Program-made: the position numbers and the translations under genes
The notes under the pieces: generated by a model
Told to the model about the DNA's origin: nothing
Databases searched by the model: none
What the model saw: the letters and a program-made list of their open reading frames with translations, nothing else
From: Aureispira sp963837355
GTDB lineage: Bacteria > Bacteroidota > Bacteroidia > Chitinophagales > Saprospiraceae
Length of the DNA: 64,000 bases
NCBI GenBank assembly: GCA_963837355.1
Contig: CAWIMY010000010.1
Coordinates: forward strand, 186,001 to 250,000
Direction of reading: 5' to 3'
In this document: in pieces, positions 45,901-55,978 of the stretch
Numbering within the stretch: the first letter of the stretch is position 1
Layout: each line of letters begins with the position of its first letter

Positions 45901-48792
45901 ATTGCATCAGGAGGAATAGCAAGCGTAATTTCTCCTTTTACTCTTCCTGCCATTGTCGAACTTGCACCAGTATTGATGGCTGTTACAGGCACGTCAGTAA
46001 AGCGATTAGGATTATTGCTATTAAAGCGAACCACTGTAGGTTGTCCTGTTAGCGTATCGTATCTAAAGGTAACATTAGATCCTGCGCAAGCTTCAAAATT
46101 ATTTGGTGCTCCTGGATCATTATTCGTAAAGGACAAATCTTGATCAAATCCTATCGTAAAGTATTGTCCATCTAAAAACGTTATATTTTCAAACCGAATT
46201 TCCCCTGTCGTTAGATTAGGCGTGCCTGATTCCGTATAAAGCGTATTTCCTGCAAAAACATCAGTTCCACTAACAACCAAACGAACGCCTACAAGGTTTC
46301 CTCCTACCATAGAAGGGGGAATATCCATGTAAACATCCACGGCTTTAACTCTATTGCCTGGATTCGAGACTTTCCAACGGCGCTCCGAAAGTGTAAAATC
46401 AGAAGGAGCATCCGTAGTGCTAATACTGTCGTACTCAGCCACACCACCACCAGGAGCAAGCAACGAAGAGCCCCATAGTAAAAAGCTGAGGTCATTGGCA
46501 TACGCCCCTGTATTGTGCATCGTTACAATGGCATTGGTATCTTGGCTGCGTGATTTGTAATGATCCAGTTGTAGATCATCATCGCGACCAATACCCGCAA
46601 TGTTTTTGTCATAATCACCATTGTTACCAGCCGTTTTATCCCAAATCATACTGCCGTCAGAAGCGATATAGTTGTGATCGAGGAATATACCGTGTTTGAT
46701 GGCTAAATAAGAGCGAATTTTATTGACAAGAACAGGATCTAATCGCTTAGAACAAACGATCAATTCCGCAAAATCCCCTTCTAATTGTTGCTGATCAAAG
46801 AAACTACTGGGAGTATTCATAATATCTTGCTCCTGCCCAATAATAAGTGTTCCCCCATCAAAAACTCGTTGGTTATTGGCATAGGAGCTACTAAAGAGTC
46901 GTCCGTCTAGTCCTATGGTATTATTAGTTCCTGCCCCCTGCTCGTTAGATAAAATAAAGGGACGGTTATCGGTCATATTGACTCCTGCGGCTGCAAAACT
47001 ACCACCTCCACCTTGACCAATCCGAACACGAATATCCGTAGGATCTAAAATCAGTAAATCATTACCACCCGCTCGAGTGGTTTAGGTGGCAGGATCTACT
47101 GTAGCATAGGAGATGAATGCTTGGTCAGTTCCTCCTGATCCGTCGTGACGAGTCACCATAAAAACCGTACTTTCCTGAAAGCCAAAGCCAGCATATTCTT
47201 CTCGTACAATGTAGTTTCGTTGTCCCCCTTGGTTGAACTTGATATAGGGTTGAAAATTCATTTCATTGTTGGTAGAAGGAATTAGCGCAGGACTCTGGGT
47301 AGAACCAGACATAGCAATACCTTCCATGTCATTGACACCCATCGCTTGATCCTTTAGAACCCTCACTTGAATGTTACCACCGATTGTGTCATGTAAATTA
47401 TCAGCAGCATAGCTCTTTATCCAAGTACTTGTCTCCAAAATACCGATTGTAAAATACTTGGTAGATGCGTTCGCCGTACCAAAATTAATCCCAGTAGCCT
47501 TACGACCTGTGCCAAAACTAAAAAGCGGATACGCTTCTGTATTGGAATCAAAAGTAGGTGAACTAGAAACCAAGAGTACTATATTACCACTCTTAAAGTC
47601 AGTCGGTAAATTAGTAAGTATATCCTCGTCAAAAACAACATCATAATCGTCATATCCCCCTAACTGTCGAGCTCTCCAGACTCGATTTAGTCTTTCTCCA
47701 TTATCTAGCAAGTGTAATCCTGGATCGAATGGAACACTAGTAGTAGTAGCTACATTGTTGTGTCCTACTAAGAGGGCGCGACTCACATTACCCGCACTAG
47801 TGTCGCCAAAGGTAGTAGTATTGGCTGCACTAATTTCTATATAGTCGCCAGGATGTTCACTTTTAGACTTGCTTTGCACAAATTTTGCTAGCTTATCGTT
47901 GACAATACCAATGACATTATTATCATAAATTCCAGCTACACTTCTATCCCAAAGAACCGTTGCATCAGACAGTAAATAGTCGTGATAAATCGGCAAACCA
48001 TATTTTATAGCCAAATAGGAGGTAATACGTTTTCTTTTTGATTCAGTCATTGCCTCCAGAGTAGACAATAAACTCTGCGATTTGTACTCCATTGGCTTCT
48101 TCTCCAGCTTTACGGGCGCCTAATAAGAGCCCTCATGGTATCAATATCATTATTACGGACTTATCGTATTTCCAGCTGTAAAATTGAATGTTTCTAACCC
48201 ATTACTGTAAATAAAGGATTGTTGCCCTTCTTTTATAGCAACATGACTAATATAGACTACTATCAAAATGGGAGCATTGATTACCTGGCGCATGTTGATA
48301 ATTAGGCTCTATCTCCTTGCTCCATCATTTATTTTTCGCAGGGTAAGTTGACGTCCTTTACTATCATTATTTCCTTTACCATTTCCCCAAAGGGATTGAT
48401 CGTTAGTAGCTTTTACTTTGTAAACTGTAAAAACATGGACTTCATTCTGTAACCGAAGGTCTAAGGTCGTTTCAAAATACTCATCATCAAAGGGAACAAC
48501 ATCATGTCCGTTAATAACTTCCCCTTGGATACGGTAAAAGGCACCACCATGGTTTACCTTTGTACTCAGCTGATGTAGCGACACCAGGGCGTTCATCTGG
48601 CCAAGGTAGCGTTGATGGTGCTCCGCTAACGGCGTCTATCGAATCAGCAATATGCCACAATTGGAGATTAAAGGTAGCACCTCCAGGCGCAACCTGCCCC
48701 TGCCCCAATAACGGCCACAACAAACAACAAATCAAAGTAAGCCGCCTCAACAAATGTTGTGGAGCAGCTAAGGATGTCAATGAAAAAATCAT
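39996..48792 (-). pseudogene. Decayed paralogue of the giant T9SS surface protein
   Basis: Seven consecutive frames, interrupted by stops and shifts, add up to an ancestral protein of about 2,900 residues. From 48792: a signal peptide and a short domain (QVAPGGATFNLQLW), then two modules with the SYLAIKYG / SYLAIKHG motif (about 48060-46500), then the same Ig-repeat array, MAM-like domain and C-terminal sorting domain as the intact gene at 29040. Lesions seen: 1-base insertion near 48555; in-frame TAG at 48309-48311; two TAA at 48150-48155 plus a frame change; 1-base insertion near 48050; in-frame TAA at 47082-47084; loss of one A in an A run near 45511; frame change near 42880; and a 2-base insertion near 40182 just before the sorting domain. 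It is not a functional gene as it stands. Confidence 0.88.
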
Positions 48793-49226
48793 GCTTTCTA
48801 AGAATTTTGAACTTGGTAATAAAGAAATGACTGTACGTTTTTTATCTACGACTAAAACTAATCAATTAAAAGGATGCTTTGGGTAATTATTAAAACAGAA
48901 AAAAGTAATTTTTTAAATACTCGTGTGATGTAGGAGCGACCACAAGAGTATTTAAGGCATTTATAAACTTATTACCTTTATGGATAAAGACAAAGGAAAG
49001 GTCACCTTTTTTCTTATTTATTTTTAGGCAAATTTTAAAAGTCTGAGCGCTATTTTCAAAACCTCTATAACGAACCTTGAAAGTCAAACAAATGCTACCT
49101 ACTTGATAGGCTTCTTTTAAAGTAGGTCTGTTGACATTTTTCAGACATTTTATTGAGCATAGCCGATAGGAATTTCCTTTTAAATCTTAGCAGTAGCTTA
49201 CGCCTTAGAGTAGAGCATTACGCTTC
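48793..49226. other. Gap upstream of the decayed giant gene
   Basis: About 430 bases between two minus-strand genes. Short frames only, A/T-rich; it should include the old promoter of the pseudogene at its left edge. Nothing else seen. Confidence 0.5.
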
Positions 49227-49586
49227 TTACTCCAATGTTTGTAGGGCCGCTCGCGTTTTTTTGGGTAAGCCTTTTATCACCATGTCATAAGAATGATCGA
49301 TCAGTTCTAAGAGCAGCGATTTTCTGAGGCTACCTTCAAAATCTACCGTATTCCAATGTTTCTTATTCATGTGCCAACCAGGTTGGACTTCTGGATAGCG
49401 CTCCCGTAATTCTACGGCTCGGTCAGGGTCACATTTTAGATTCACGGTAAAAGTTTCCGCTTCTAAGTTAGTCAAGGCAAATAGCTTATTGGCCACTTTG
49501 AAAACGAGTGTTTCTTCTCCGAAAGGCATCCCCTCCGTAACTGCTTTTTTTGACAAACAGTATTCTCTTAAATATTCGACATTCAT
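49227..49586 (-). CDS. MmcQ/YjbR family DNA-binding-like protein
   Basis: A 119-residue single-domain protein, the usual family length. Recognisable elements are the N-terminal LREYCLSKKAVTEGMPFGEETLVFKVANKLFAL, NLKCDPDRAVELRERYPEVQPGWHMNKKHWNTV and the last helix with SYDMVIKGLPKK. The fold is a double-wing (CyaY-like) domain; the family was found in mitomycin-resistance loci but its function is not settled. Stand-alone gene. Confidence 0.9.
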   Translation of the reverse strand: MNVEYLREYCLSKKAVTEGMPFGEETLVFKVANKLFALTNLEAETFTVNLKCDPDRAVELRERYPEVQPGWHMNKKHWNTVDFEGSLRKSLLLELIDHSYDMVIKGLPKKTRAALQTLE

Positions 49587-49722
49587 TGTAGGTTCTCGAA
49601 TTATTGGTGAAGTAGGTATCCTTTAAAGTACAATAATAGGATAGCTTTACCAACATTTATCAGGTAATCTACTAGCCGAAGGATTGTTTTATCTTACTAT
49701 ACAATAAAAGTATAATCCATTT

Positions 49723-49751
49723 TTGTTTTTTGAAGAAAAAAAGTACCTTTG
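49723..49751 (+). promoter_or_regulatory. Bacteroidota-type promoter of the EGF lipoprotein gene
   Basis: TTG (49723-49725) and TACCTTTG (49744-49751), 18 bases apart, match the TTG / TAnnTTTG consensus of the Bacteroidota primary sigma factor. It is about 85 bases before the start. Confidence 0.7.
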
Positions 49752-49836
49752 CAGTCAAAAAAAAACTATAGTATATGCTATAGTTTGCATTTGCTACAGT
49801 CTTATAATTCATCAAACTACTTTTAAATTTTAAAAC

Positions 49837-50607
49837 ATGAAAACTTTAAGTTTCCTACTAACAGCTCTACTTTTGGTAGCGTTGTCTTTTACAGCCTGTG
49901 ATAATGACAAAACAGATGCTTGCGCTGACATTCTTTGCCTTAATGGGGGTACTTGCGACGATGGAGAGTGCGACTGTCCTGATGGTTACTCAGGAACACT
50001 TTGTGCCGTTTACGATTCTTGCTTTGCCGTAATCTGTATGAATGGTGGAACCTGTGATAACGGAACTTGTGACTGTCCCGATGGTTACTCAGGAACACTT
50101 TGTGCCGTTTACGATTCTTGCTTTGCCGTAATCTGTATGAATGGTGGAACCTGTGATAACGGAACTTGTGACTGTCCCGATGGTTTTGGTGGCGCTAATT
50201 GCGGAGATACATTAGTGTCTATTTTACTAACCATCGATAAAATCACCGTCAATAGTTACCCTACAACAAGAGCGAATGGTCAAAGCTGGGATGTAGCCGA
50301 TGGTGCCGATGCTTTTATGTCATTGACAATCGGTTCTTCTCCTAGTACTAATGGCTACAGTTCTGAAACTATCAATAACGTAACAGGTTCTACCCTAGTT
50401 TACAATGCTGGTTTGCCTACTAACACGGGCGGTGCCCACACTATTAACTGGACACTTAGCATGTGGGATGCTGATGCGGGCAATATTAACGAAGCAATGG
50501 CTAATATTGTATTCAGTCCTACTGCTTTAGGCGCTGGCAACCCTTCAACGATCAACCTCAAAAATGCCGATTTAGATGTAACACTAGACGTAACTTGGAA
50601 GTACTAA
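49837..50607 (+). CDS. EGF-repeat lipoprotein
   Basis: A 256-residue surface lipoprotein. The signal peptide ends in the lipobox SFTAC (Cys21). Three EGF-like modules follow at about 28-118, each with six cysteines in C-x-x-ILCLNGGTCDDGECDC-PDGYSGTLC style; the second and third are near copies. The last 130 residues are a beta-rich domain (SILLTIDKITVNSYP... WDVADGADAFMSLTIG) that I do not recognise. EGF modules are typical of eukaryotic extracellular proteins and occur in some Bacteroidota surface proteins. A consensus promoter precedes it and a terminator follows. Confidence 0.85.
   Translation: MKTLSFLLTALLLVALSFTACDNDKTDACADILCLNGGTCDDGECDCPDGYSGTLCAVYDSCFAVICMNGGTCDNGTCDCPDGYSGTLCAVYDSCFAVICMNGGTCDNGTCDCPDGFGGANCGDTLVSILLTIDKITVNSYPTTRANGQSWDVADGADAFMSLTIGSSPSTNGYSSETINNVTGSTLVYNAGLPTNTGGAHTINWTLSMWDADAGNINEAMANIVFSPTALGAGNPSTINLKNADLDVTLDVTWKY
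49981..50178 (+). repeat. Two tandem 99-bp repeats inside the EGF gene
   Basis: Bases 49981-50079 and 50080-50178 are almost identical copies, and a third partial copy starts at 50179. Each encodes 33 residues from CPDGYSG to the next EGF module. The near identity at DNA level, not just in protein, points to a recent tandem duplication able to expand or shrink by slippage. Confidence 0.85.
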
Positions 50608-50625
50608 GTCGTTTTAAGTAATACT

Positions 50626-50668
50626 AATAGGTCTCCTTTGACATTGTCAAAGGAGACCTATTTTTTTG
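50626..50668 (+). terminator. Terminator of the EGF gene
   Basis: A stem of about 18 bp (AATAGGTCTCCTTTGAC and complement) with an ATT loop, followed by seven T. Confidence 0.9.
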
Positions 50669-51479
50669 GGGTAGGATGTTATTAGGCTACTACCCTCTCC
50701 TATACCTATCATTGAAGTGCTTTTCGTCAGAAACAGCGGTTATAGGATTGGTTCTTATTTTTCTTTCTCTTTGCAAGAAAATGCAGAAGGAGTAAAATAA
50801 ATTTTAGTCTTATCGTTTATCTAGCAATCAATACCCAGTGATCGCTATTTGTTACTGCTCTCTCTCTTTTCAGCATCAGTACATGTGATTTACTATATTA
50901 ATTTAATTATTACAATATTGAATGCACCTTTTCGTAGCAATAAACCGGGAAAGAGAAATCCATTAAAAAGACTATTTATTATTGCCTAAAATGGCGGCAT
51001 AACGATAGGCACCAAACTTGACCACTGCAAAATGCAGGTTGTCAAAATGGCGGCGCTTGCATAGCACAAGAATACTTTTGGGGTATGATGACCTTGGGAA
51101 CAATAGAGACGATTTAATCACTTTTGTCTCCTTTGTGGTTGCGGAAGTTTTGAAGAAACATAATTGTCCTGAAGGCATTTGGGAGCATAATCCAATAATG
51201 GGTTTGAATACCTTGATTTATGTGGAGTGGAATTTTTAGACCTTAGTGGACTACTTTAGTAACAACCTTAGGTTGTTACGGTTTTGGAGAAGTAATTCAA
51301 TAGATTTTCATTTTTCGAACAAATCGAATGAAAACATTGGAGGAGTAAAAATTATTTTAGAATTAGTAGCAAATGCCACTGATGATAGTACTTTATCCTT
51401 CTCTAAGTTAGGGCGACAATCCGATGGCTGGCAAAACACAGCAGCACTCCTTATAACAGCTTCTAGTCTCCAACGACTA
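50669..51479. other. Gene remnants or empty region
   Basis: About 810 bases without a clear gene. A plus-strand frame at 51018-51239 and one in the same frame at 51246-51503 are separated by a single stop (51237-51239), and a minus-strand frame lies at 50972-51178. The plus-strand pieces (e.g. VVAEVLKKHNCPEGIWEHNP) look somewhat protein-like, but neither strand gives a recognisable family. It may be a decayed gene. Confidence 0.35.
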
Positions 51480-52580
51480 CTACTGACTGTACACCTCTCT
51501 TAGCATAACCAACCCATTTTTATCGTATAAACCGATTCCATTACTAGATGTCAGAAATAGCAAGCGATTGTCGGCGGTGAACGCTATCTTTTTGATAGTC
51601 ATCGAGACACCTACTGCCAAGGGCTCCTGCTCCGTTGACAATGTTGGTTGAAATAAAAATTCAGGGGCTTCCATCTTCCCTTCTGTAGGAACAGGCGCGC
51701 GAAAGAATCCATTGGTGGTTGCAAAGTAAATCTTATCCTCTACTGAATTATATGCTCCTGGGCCAACAAAAAGTCCATTTTTAGACGCTTCATAATCACT
51801 ACTAGCATAAATCTCCGAAGCCGTGTTGTCTTTGATGCTATAAATCTCGCCAGAGTTGTTAAAATGCTGTAGCCCTGAAGTGATATAAATAGTTTGTTCC
51901 GTTCCTTCAAAGACCGATTTTGGAAATAACAACCCAACGTTCAAGCTATCCACAGGTGCCGTTATAATCTTCCGCTTCTTCGTATCAAAAATCTGTATTT
52001 CTGCTCCAAATTCTCCATAGCTTCTAGTCATCCAAATTCTATCTTGGCTGTCCATAAAAGCATATTGAGGCATCGTAAAATAGCGCTTGACCTTTCGTTG
52101 AAAGAAAAATAGGAAACGTTTCTTGGTGACCATGCCATTAGGTTGGTGCTTGAAGCGTTGCCAGTTGTTGTCTCTTATGGGGTCATAAACAGCATAAGGT
52201 ACGATTAGGAAAATTTCGTTGTCGGAATTGAAGAAAATCTCCGATACTTTATACTTTTTTTTCAGTTTCAGGTGTAACCTAGTCGAAAAATCGGTAGGAT
52301 CTAGTTCTACAATATCCCCCAAATTGGTGCCTAAGTAAACGGTATTCGAGCTGTCTTTGGCAATGGAAGAATAGTGTACCGTGCTGTCTTGGTCAATGGC
52401 AATTTTTTGCAGGGTATTTAATGCCCAAGCATGAAGTTGCCCCTTCTCATCTAACGCATACACATGATCGGTTCCAACTAACATTTTATAGAGCTGTGGG
52501 GGAGCGGAAGCCGCATCCGTTTGAGCAACACTCCATAATCCACTCAACAATAATAACGTTATCAGTAGGACTTCTCTCAT
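51480..52580 (-). CDS. Secreted beta-propeller-like protein
   Basis: A 366-residue protein with a signal peptide (REVLLITLLLLSGLWSVAQ). The body is a series of beta-blade repeats of 40-50 residues with motifs such as YALDEKGQLHAW, VYLGTNLGDIVELD, MDSQDRIWMTRSYG and YFATTNGFFRAP, similar to the two-component-type or YncE/regulator propeller folds. No membrane helix or output domain follows, so it is a stand-alone secreted propeller. Function unknown. Confidence 0.7.
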   Translation of the reverse strand: MREVLLITLLLLSGLWSVAQTDAASAPPQLYKMLVGTDHVYALDEKGQLHAWALNTLQKIAIDQDSTVHYSSIAKDSSNTVYLGTNLGDIVELDPTDFSTRLHLKLKKKYKVSEIFFNSDNEIFLIVPYAVYDPIRDNNWQRFKHQPNGMVTKKRFLFFFQRKVKRYFTMPQYAFMDSQDRIWMTRSYGEFGAEIQIFDTKKRKIITAPVDSLNVGLLFPKSVFEGTEQTIYITSGLQHFNNSGEIYSIKDNTASEIYASSDYEASKNGLFVGPGAYNSVEDKIYFATTNGFFRAPVPTEGKMEAPEFLFQPTLSTEQEPLAVGVSMTIKKIAFTADNRLLFLTSSNGIGLYDKNGLVMLREVYSQ

Positions 52581-52765
52581 CGGTCTTCTTTTTGGTAGTA
52601 CACAGGGCTTTTTTCTCTACTCCCTACGTTTTTCTACCGCTATTCGTTCCAACGGGAGGAAATAAGGCGCCTTTTTTTATTCTTTTGAGAAACCTAAAGT
52701 TGACCTCCTAACAATAAAAAAAACTTTTCTGGAGCCAGCCTAACTATCGCTAAAAAAAATCCTCC

Positions 52766-53971
52766 CTACCGCAACCACGCCAACACCCGCTCATAAACGG
52801 CGGCGGCACTCAACAACTCAAAATGCGTCGTTTCATAAGCCACCCAAGTATTTTCCTCCTCAAAATCCAAGTTCCGTCCAGCTCCTTCTTGTTGTCCTAG
52901 GGCACTGTACACATCCACCAAGCCATCGCCTACCCATTTAGTGGAAACACAAGTATTGGCCGTACCAATTACTGCCGCGATGCTATAGCAAGCAATGTTT
53001 TGGGGCAAAGGCAGTGGTTGGCGGTTGTCTTCTTGTTGCTCAAAACGGTCTTTGCCTTCCCAATCTTCGGTCAATAGATTGCCGTAGCGCAAATCAGTGA
53101 TGCCCGCGCTTCGGAGTTTGCCCAAGCGCGCAAAAGGTTGGGTATAAGGAACGGCCTCCAAGCTGAGGTCGATGTAATTGCCGATGCGCTCTAAGGGCGC
53201 GCCGTGGTGGGGTGTGCCTAAGAAAACAATTTTTTGGAGGGCTTTTGTCCATGTTTGTTGTTGGGCTTGCCCATAATACAGGGCGCTTCGGGTGACTAAG
53301 CCGCCCATGCTGTGCGCCACCACCACCAATTCTTCAACAGGAACGGGCCAATTGGTCACCAATGCTTCTAGCAATTCATTAAAACCTTGCCCATTCGAAG
53401 AAATGTGGCGGCCACTGTTGTAATGCAAATAGATGGGCGTTTGATCCAGTGCTTCGGCGAGGGCGCTACCGTGGTTATGGCCTTTGCGTGTCCATTGGAG
53501 GTCGTTCATACACAAGCCATGCACCAGCACCAATACTTTGCCCTTGGTGTTGGGGTAGGCGGCGTGGAGGGCTTCGGCATTCAGCGGCAACGGTATTCCT
53601 TCCTGCCGAAACTGCATTTTGATCTGCAAGGGGTTGTCCTTTTCTTCTAAATAATCGCCTACTACACCATTTAAAGCCGCTCGTATGGTTTCCTTTTCTT
53701 CGCTCACGATCTTTTCGTCCCATAAGGGTAACCATTCTCCTGCCGCTCGGTCTAAGCCCCCGCTAAGGAGTTGCGTCCCCCAACGAATACTATCGTAGGT
53801 AGCCCCTGCAATTTTGGTAATTAGGTATTGAATGGGTGTAGAGGGAAAAAAGGAAGGATGTATCACCTTGTGGTGTACGTTTTCTACCAAGTCGGTTACG
53901 CCTATGGTGGCATCGGCGATTAAGCGAATAAGTCCTTGTAATTCGGAATCGGTCGTTGGTTTATTGGACAT
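52766..53971 (-). CDS. Alpha/beta-hydrolase, lipase/PGAP1-like
   Basis: A 401-residue protein without signal peptide. KVLVLVHGLCMNDLQW gives the oxyanion-hole HG; the nucleophile elbow is AHSMGG (an alanine in place of the first glycine of GxSxG); GTPHHGAPLERIG follows as in PGAP1 and triacylglycerol lipases. Candidates for the acid and base are the aspartates in GDGLVDVYSAL and the histidine in YETTHFELL near the C-terminus. The first 100 residues form a helical extension. It likely hydrolyses an ester or thioester; the substrate is unknown. Confidence 0.85.
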   Translation of the reverse strand: MSNKPTTDSELQGLIRLIADATIGVTDLVENVHHKVIHPSFFPSTPIQYLITKIAGATYDSIRWGTQLLSGGLDRAAGEWLPLWDEKIVSEEKETIRAALNGVVGDYLEEKDNPLQIKMQFRQEGIPLPLNAEALHAAYPNTKGKVLVLVHGLCMNDLQWTRKGHNHGSALAEALDQTPIYLHYNSGRHISSNGQGFNELLEALVTNWPVPVEELVVVAHSMGGLVTRSALYYGQAQQQTWTKALQKIVFLGTPHHGAPLERIGNYIDLSLEAVPYTQPFARLGKLRSAGITDLRYGNLLTEDWEGKDRFEQQEDNRQPLPLPQNIACYSIAAVIGTANTCVSTKWVGDGLVDVYSALGQQEGAGRNLDFEEENTWVAYETTHFELLSAAAVYERVLAWLR

Positions 53972-54403
53972 TAAAACGGGTACTGGTTGATGAGAAGAGA
54001 ACGGCCTTTTTTATAGCTTGGCCATCACGGTGCGTCTTACGGTAGGCTATTCATCCCTTGTAAGCAAGATGTTGCGTGCTGTAGACCATTTACTACTACA
54101 TAAAAAGCAACAAATGGTTGCACCTCGTCGGCAGCAACAAAAAAGCTTGGAATAAACCGAGCTCTATTTGATCGTTGTTTGTGGCAGGTTTGTTTTGCCC
54201 ATCGGTTACACGCGTTCTTCTATTTTTATATTGGTATGTTTGCCAAGTATTTAAACATAAAATTTATTTTTAAGAAAAGGCACCTTGTACCAAGGAATAA
54301 AGATGTACATTCGCGGAACATTTGAATTTTGTTCGTGCTTACTAGTTCTAGTAAAACGCTTGCTGAGTTGAAAAATGATTTCCTTCTTAAACAAGCCTAT
54401 ACT
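53972..54403. other. Divergent intergenic region
   Basis: About 430 bases between the hydrolase and methyltransferase genes. The right edge has an A/T-rich tract and in-frame TTG at 54329, a poor alternative start for the next gene. No other element seen. Confidence 0.45.
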
Positions 54404-55966
54404 ATGGACGATGCCCATTTTAAGTTAGAAGCCTTTACACCCTTTTCCGAAAGTTTGATTTGGCAGCTCAACCGCGAGTACTATCAAGAAGTAGGGATGG
54501 ACGCTTGGCAGCGGCAAGTCGTACCCCACCACCTCACCAGCAATGCCGTCGTCGGAAAAACCTATGCCGAACTTATCTTGGGTTGCTTAAAGGATATTGC
54601 CGCTAAGGGCAATACTACGGATACGGTCTATCTATTAGAATTGGGAACAGGACATGGCCGCCTAACGTTTCATGTCTTAAAACACCTAGAGAAAGCCATC
54701 GCTTTGTTGGACACCTCTTTGCCTCCTTATTGTTACGTGGTTAGTGATATTGTGGAAGACAACTTGTTGTTTCTAAAAAACCACCCGCAACTACAGTCTT
54801 ATTACGAACAAGGTGTACTAGATGTCGCTTATTTTGATGCTATTGGGAGCAAAGAAGTGCACTTGCGTCATGCCAAAACCATCCTTAAACCCAAGGAGCT
54901 ACAGCAGCCACTTATCGCCATAGCGAATTACTTTTTTGATTCTATTCCCCCTGATTTGTTTTTGGTCAAAGAGGAAAAATTATCCACCTTCTTTGTTACG
55001 CTACACGCGGAGGAACATCCCAATAAGACCGACACGGCCCAGCTCATCGAAGGCCTGCAATTAACCTATCAAAAGGAACCCGTTGTCGCGCCTTTTTATA
55101 ACGATCCCATCGCCGACGAAATTCTAGAAACTTACCGAACAACCCTACAAGACTCGCATTTATTCTTTCCTAAAAAAAGTTTCGATTGCCTAGACAACTT
55201 GATAGCGCTGTCCAAAGAAGGCGTTCTACTGCTTTCTTTGGACAAAGGTTTTCATGAGCTGCACGATCTTGACCACAAGTCAAAACCAGAAATCATTACC
55301 CACGGCAGTTTTTCGCTTTGGGTTAACTACCATGCCCTCGGCCAATATTGCGAGAAAAAAGGCGGCAAAGCCCTATTTTCCTCTTCTTCTACCTTCCATT
55401 TAGAACTCGGCTGTCTTCTGTTTTTATCAGATGCTGGTGCCTACCACCACACCAATGCCGCCTACCAAAAATTTGTCAACGACTTTGGCCCCGACGATTT
55501 TCATACGCTAAAGAAAATGACCTATCGAATGCTCTCCAAGCTCACCCTACTGGAACTGCTGGCCTTGATTCGATTGAGTGCCTACGATTCTACCTTTTTT
55601 ATCCGCATTCTACCCCAGCTCAAAAACGTTTCTAAACGCATTGATTTCAACCAACGTACCCGCCTAATCGCGACGCTGCACCAAGTATGGGCTCTTTATT
55701 TCAACATCAAAGAGCCCTACGATTTAGCGTATGAGATAGGAGGTGTTTTGTACGATTTGGGAGTTTATCCAGCGGCGTTGGTCTACTTTCGGCGCGCGAT
55801 CAGTTTTTCAGGACCAAACGAGGAAATTTATTACAATTTGGTGCTTTGTTATTACCAGTTGCGCGCCGATGAAGCCTTTCGGACAACGTTGGCAGAAGCA
55901 AAAGTCGCCTTTCCAAAGAGTGCGATGTTTGAACATTTGGATACGTTGGATTTGGGAGCGAATTGA
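54404..55966 (+). CDS. SAM-dependent methyltransferase-like protein with TPR-like C-terminus
   Basis: A 520-residue cytoplasmic protein. The Rossmann-type SAM-binding motif I is YLLELGTGHGRLTFH; the following acidic motif II is YVVSDIVEDNL, and a post-motif reads IANYFFDSIPPDLF, as in MidA/protein-arginine-methyltransferase-like enzymes. The last 130 residues are helical repeats of TPR type (YDLAYEIGGVLYDLGVYPAALVYFRRAI). The target is probably a protein, by similarity only. I chose ATG 54404; a TTG 75 bases upstream is less likely. Confidence 0.7.
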   Translation: MDDAHFKLEAFTPFSESLIWQLNREYYQEVGMDAWQRQVVPHHLTSNAVVGKTYAELILGCLKDIAAKGNTTDTVYLLELGTGHGRLTFHVLKHLEKAIALLDTSLPPYCYVVSDIVEDNLLFLKNHPQLQSYYEQGVLDVAYFDAIGSKEVHLRHAKTILKPKELQQPLIAIANYFFDSIPPDLFLVKEEKLSTFFVTLHAEEHPNKTDTAQLIEGLQLTYQKEPVVAPFYNDPIADEILETYRTTLQDSHLFFPKKSFDCLDNLIALSKEGVLLLSLDKGFHELHDLDHKSKPEIITHGSFSLWVNYHALGQYCEKKGGKALFSSSSTFHLELGCLLFLSDAGAYHHTNAAYQKFVNDFGPDDFHTLKKMTYRMLSKLTLLELLALIRLSAYDSTFFIRILPQLKNVSKRIDFNQRTRLIATLHQVWALYFNIKEPYDLAYEIGGVLYDLGVYPAALVYFRRAISFSGPNEEIYYNLVLCYYQLRADEAFRTTLAEAKVAFPKSAMFEHLDTLDLGAN

Positions 55967-55978
55967 GCCTAACAAAGG

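Noticed and set aside
39996..48792. Programmed frameshifting that would join the pieces of the giant gene
   Set aside because: There are at least eight lesions, including in-frame stops and a two-base insertion without slippery sites; decay is the simpler explanation.
49981..50178. 99-bp repeats as a CRISPR or VNTR element outside genes
   Set aside because: They lie in one reading frame and encode EGF modules.
54329..54403. TTG at 54329 as start of the methyltransferase-like gene
   Set aside because: The ATG at 54404 is a stronger start and the extra residues do not match the domain.
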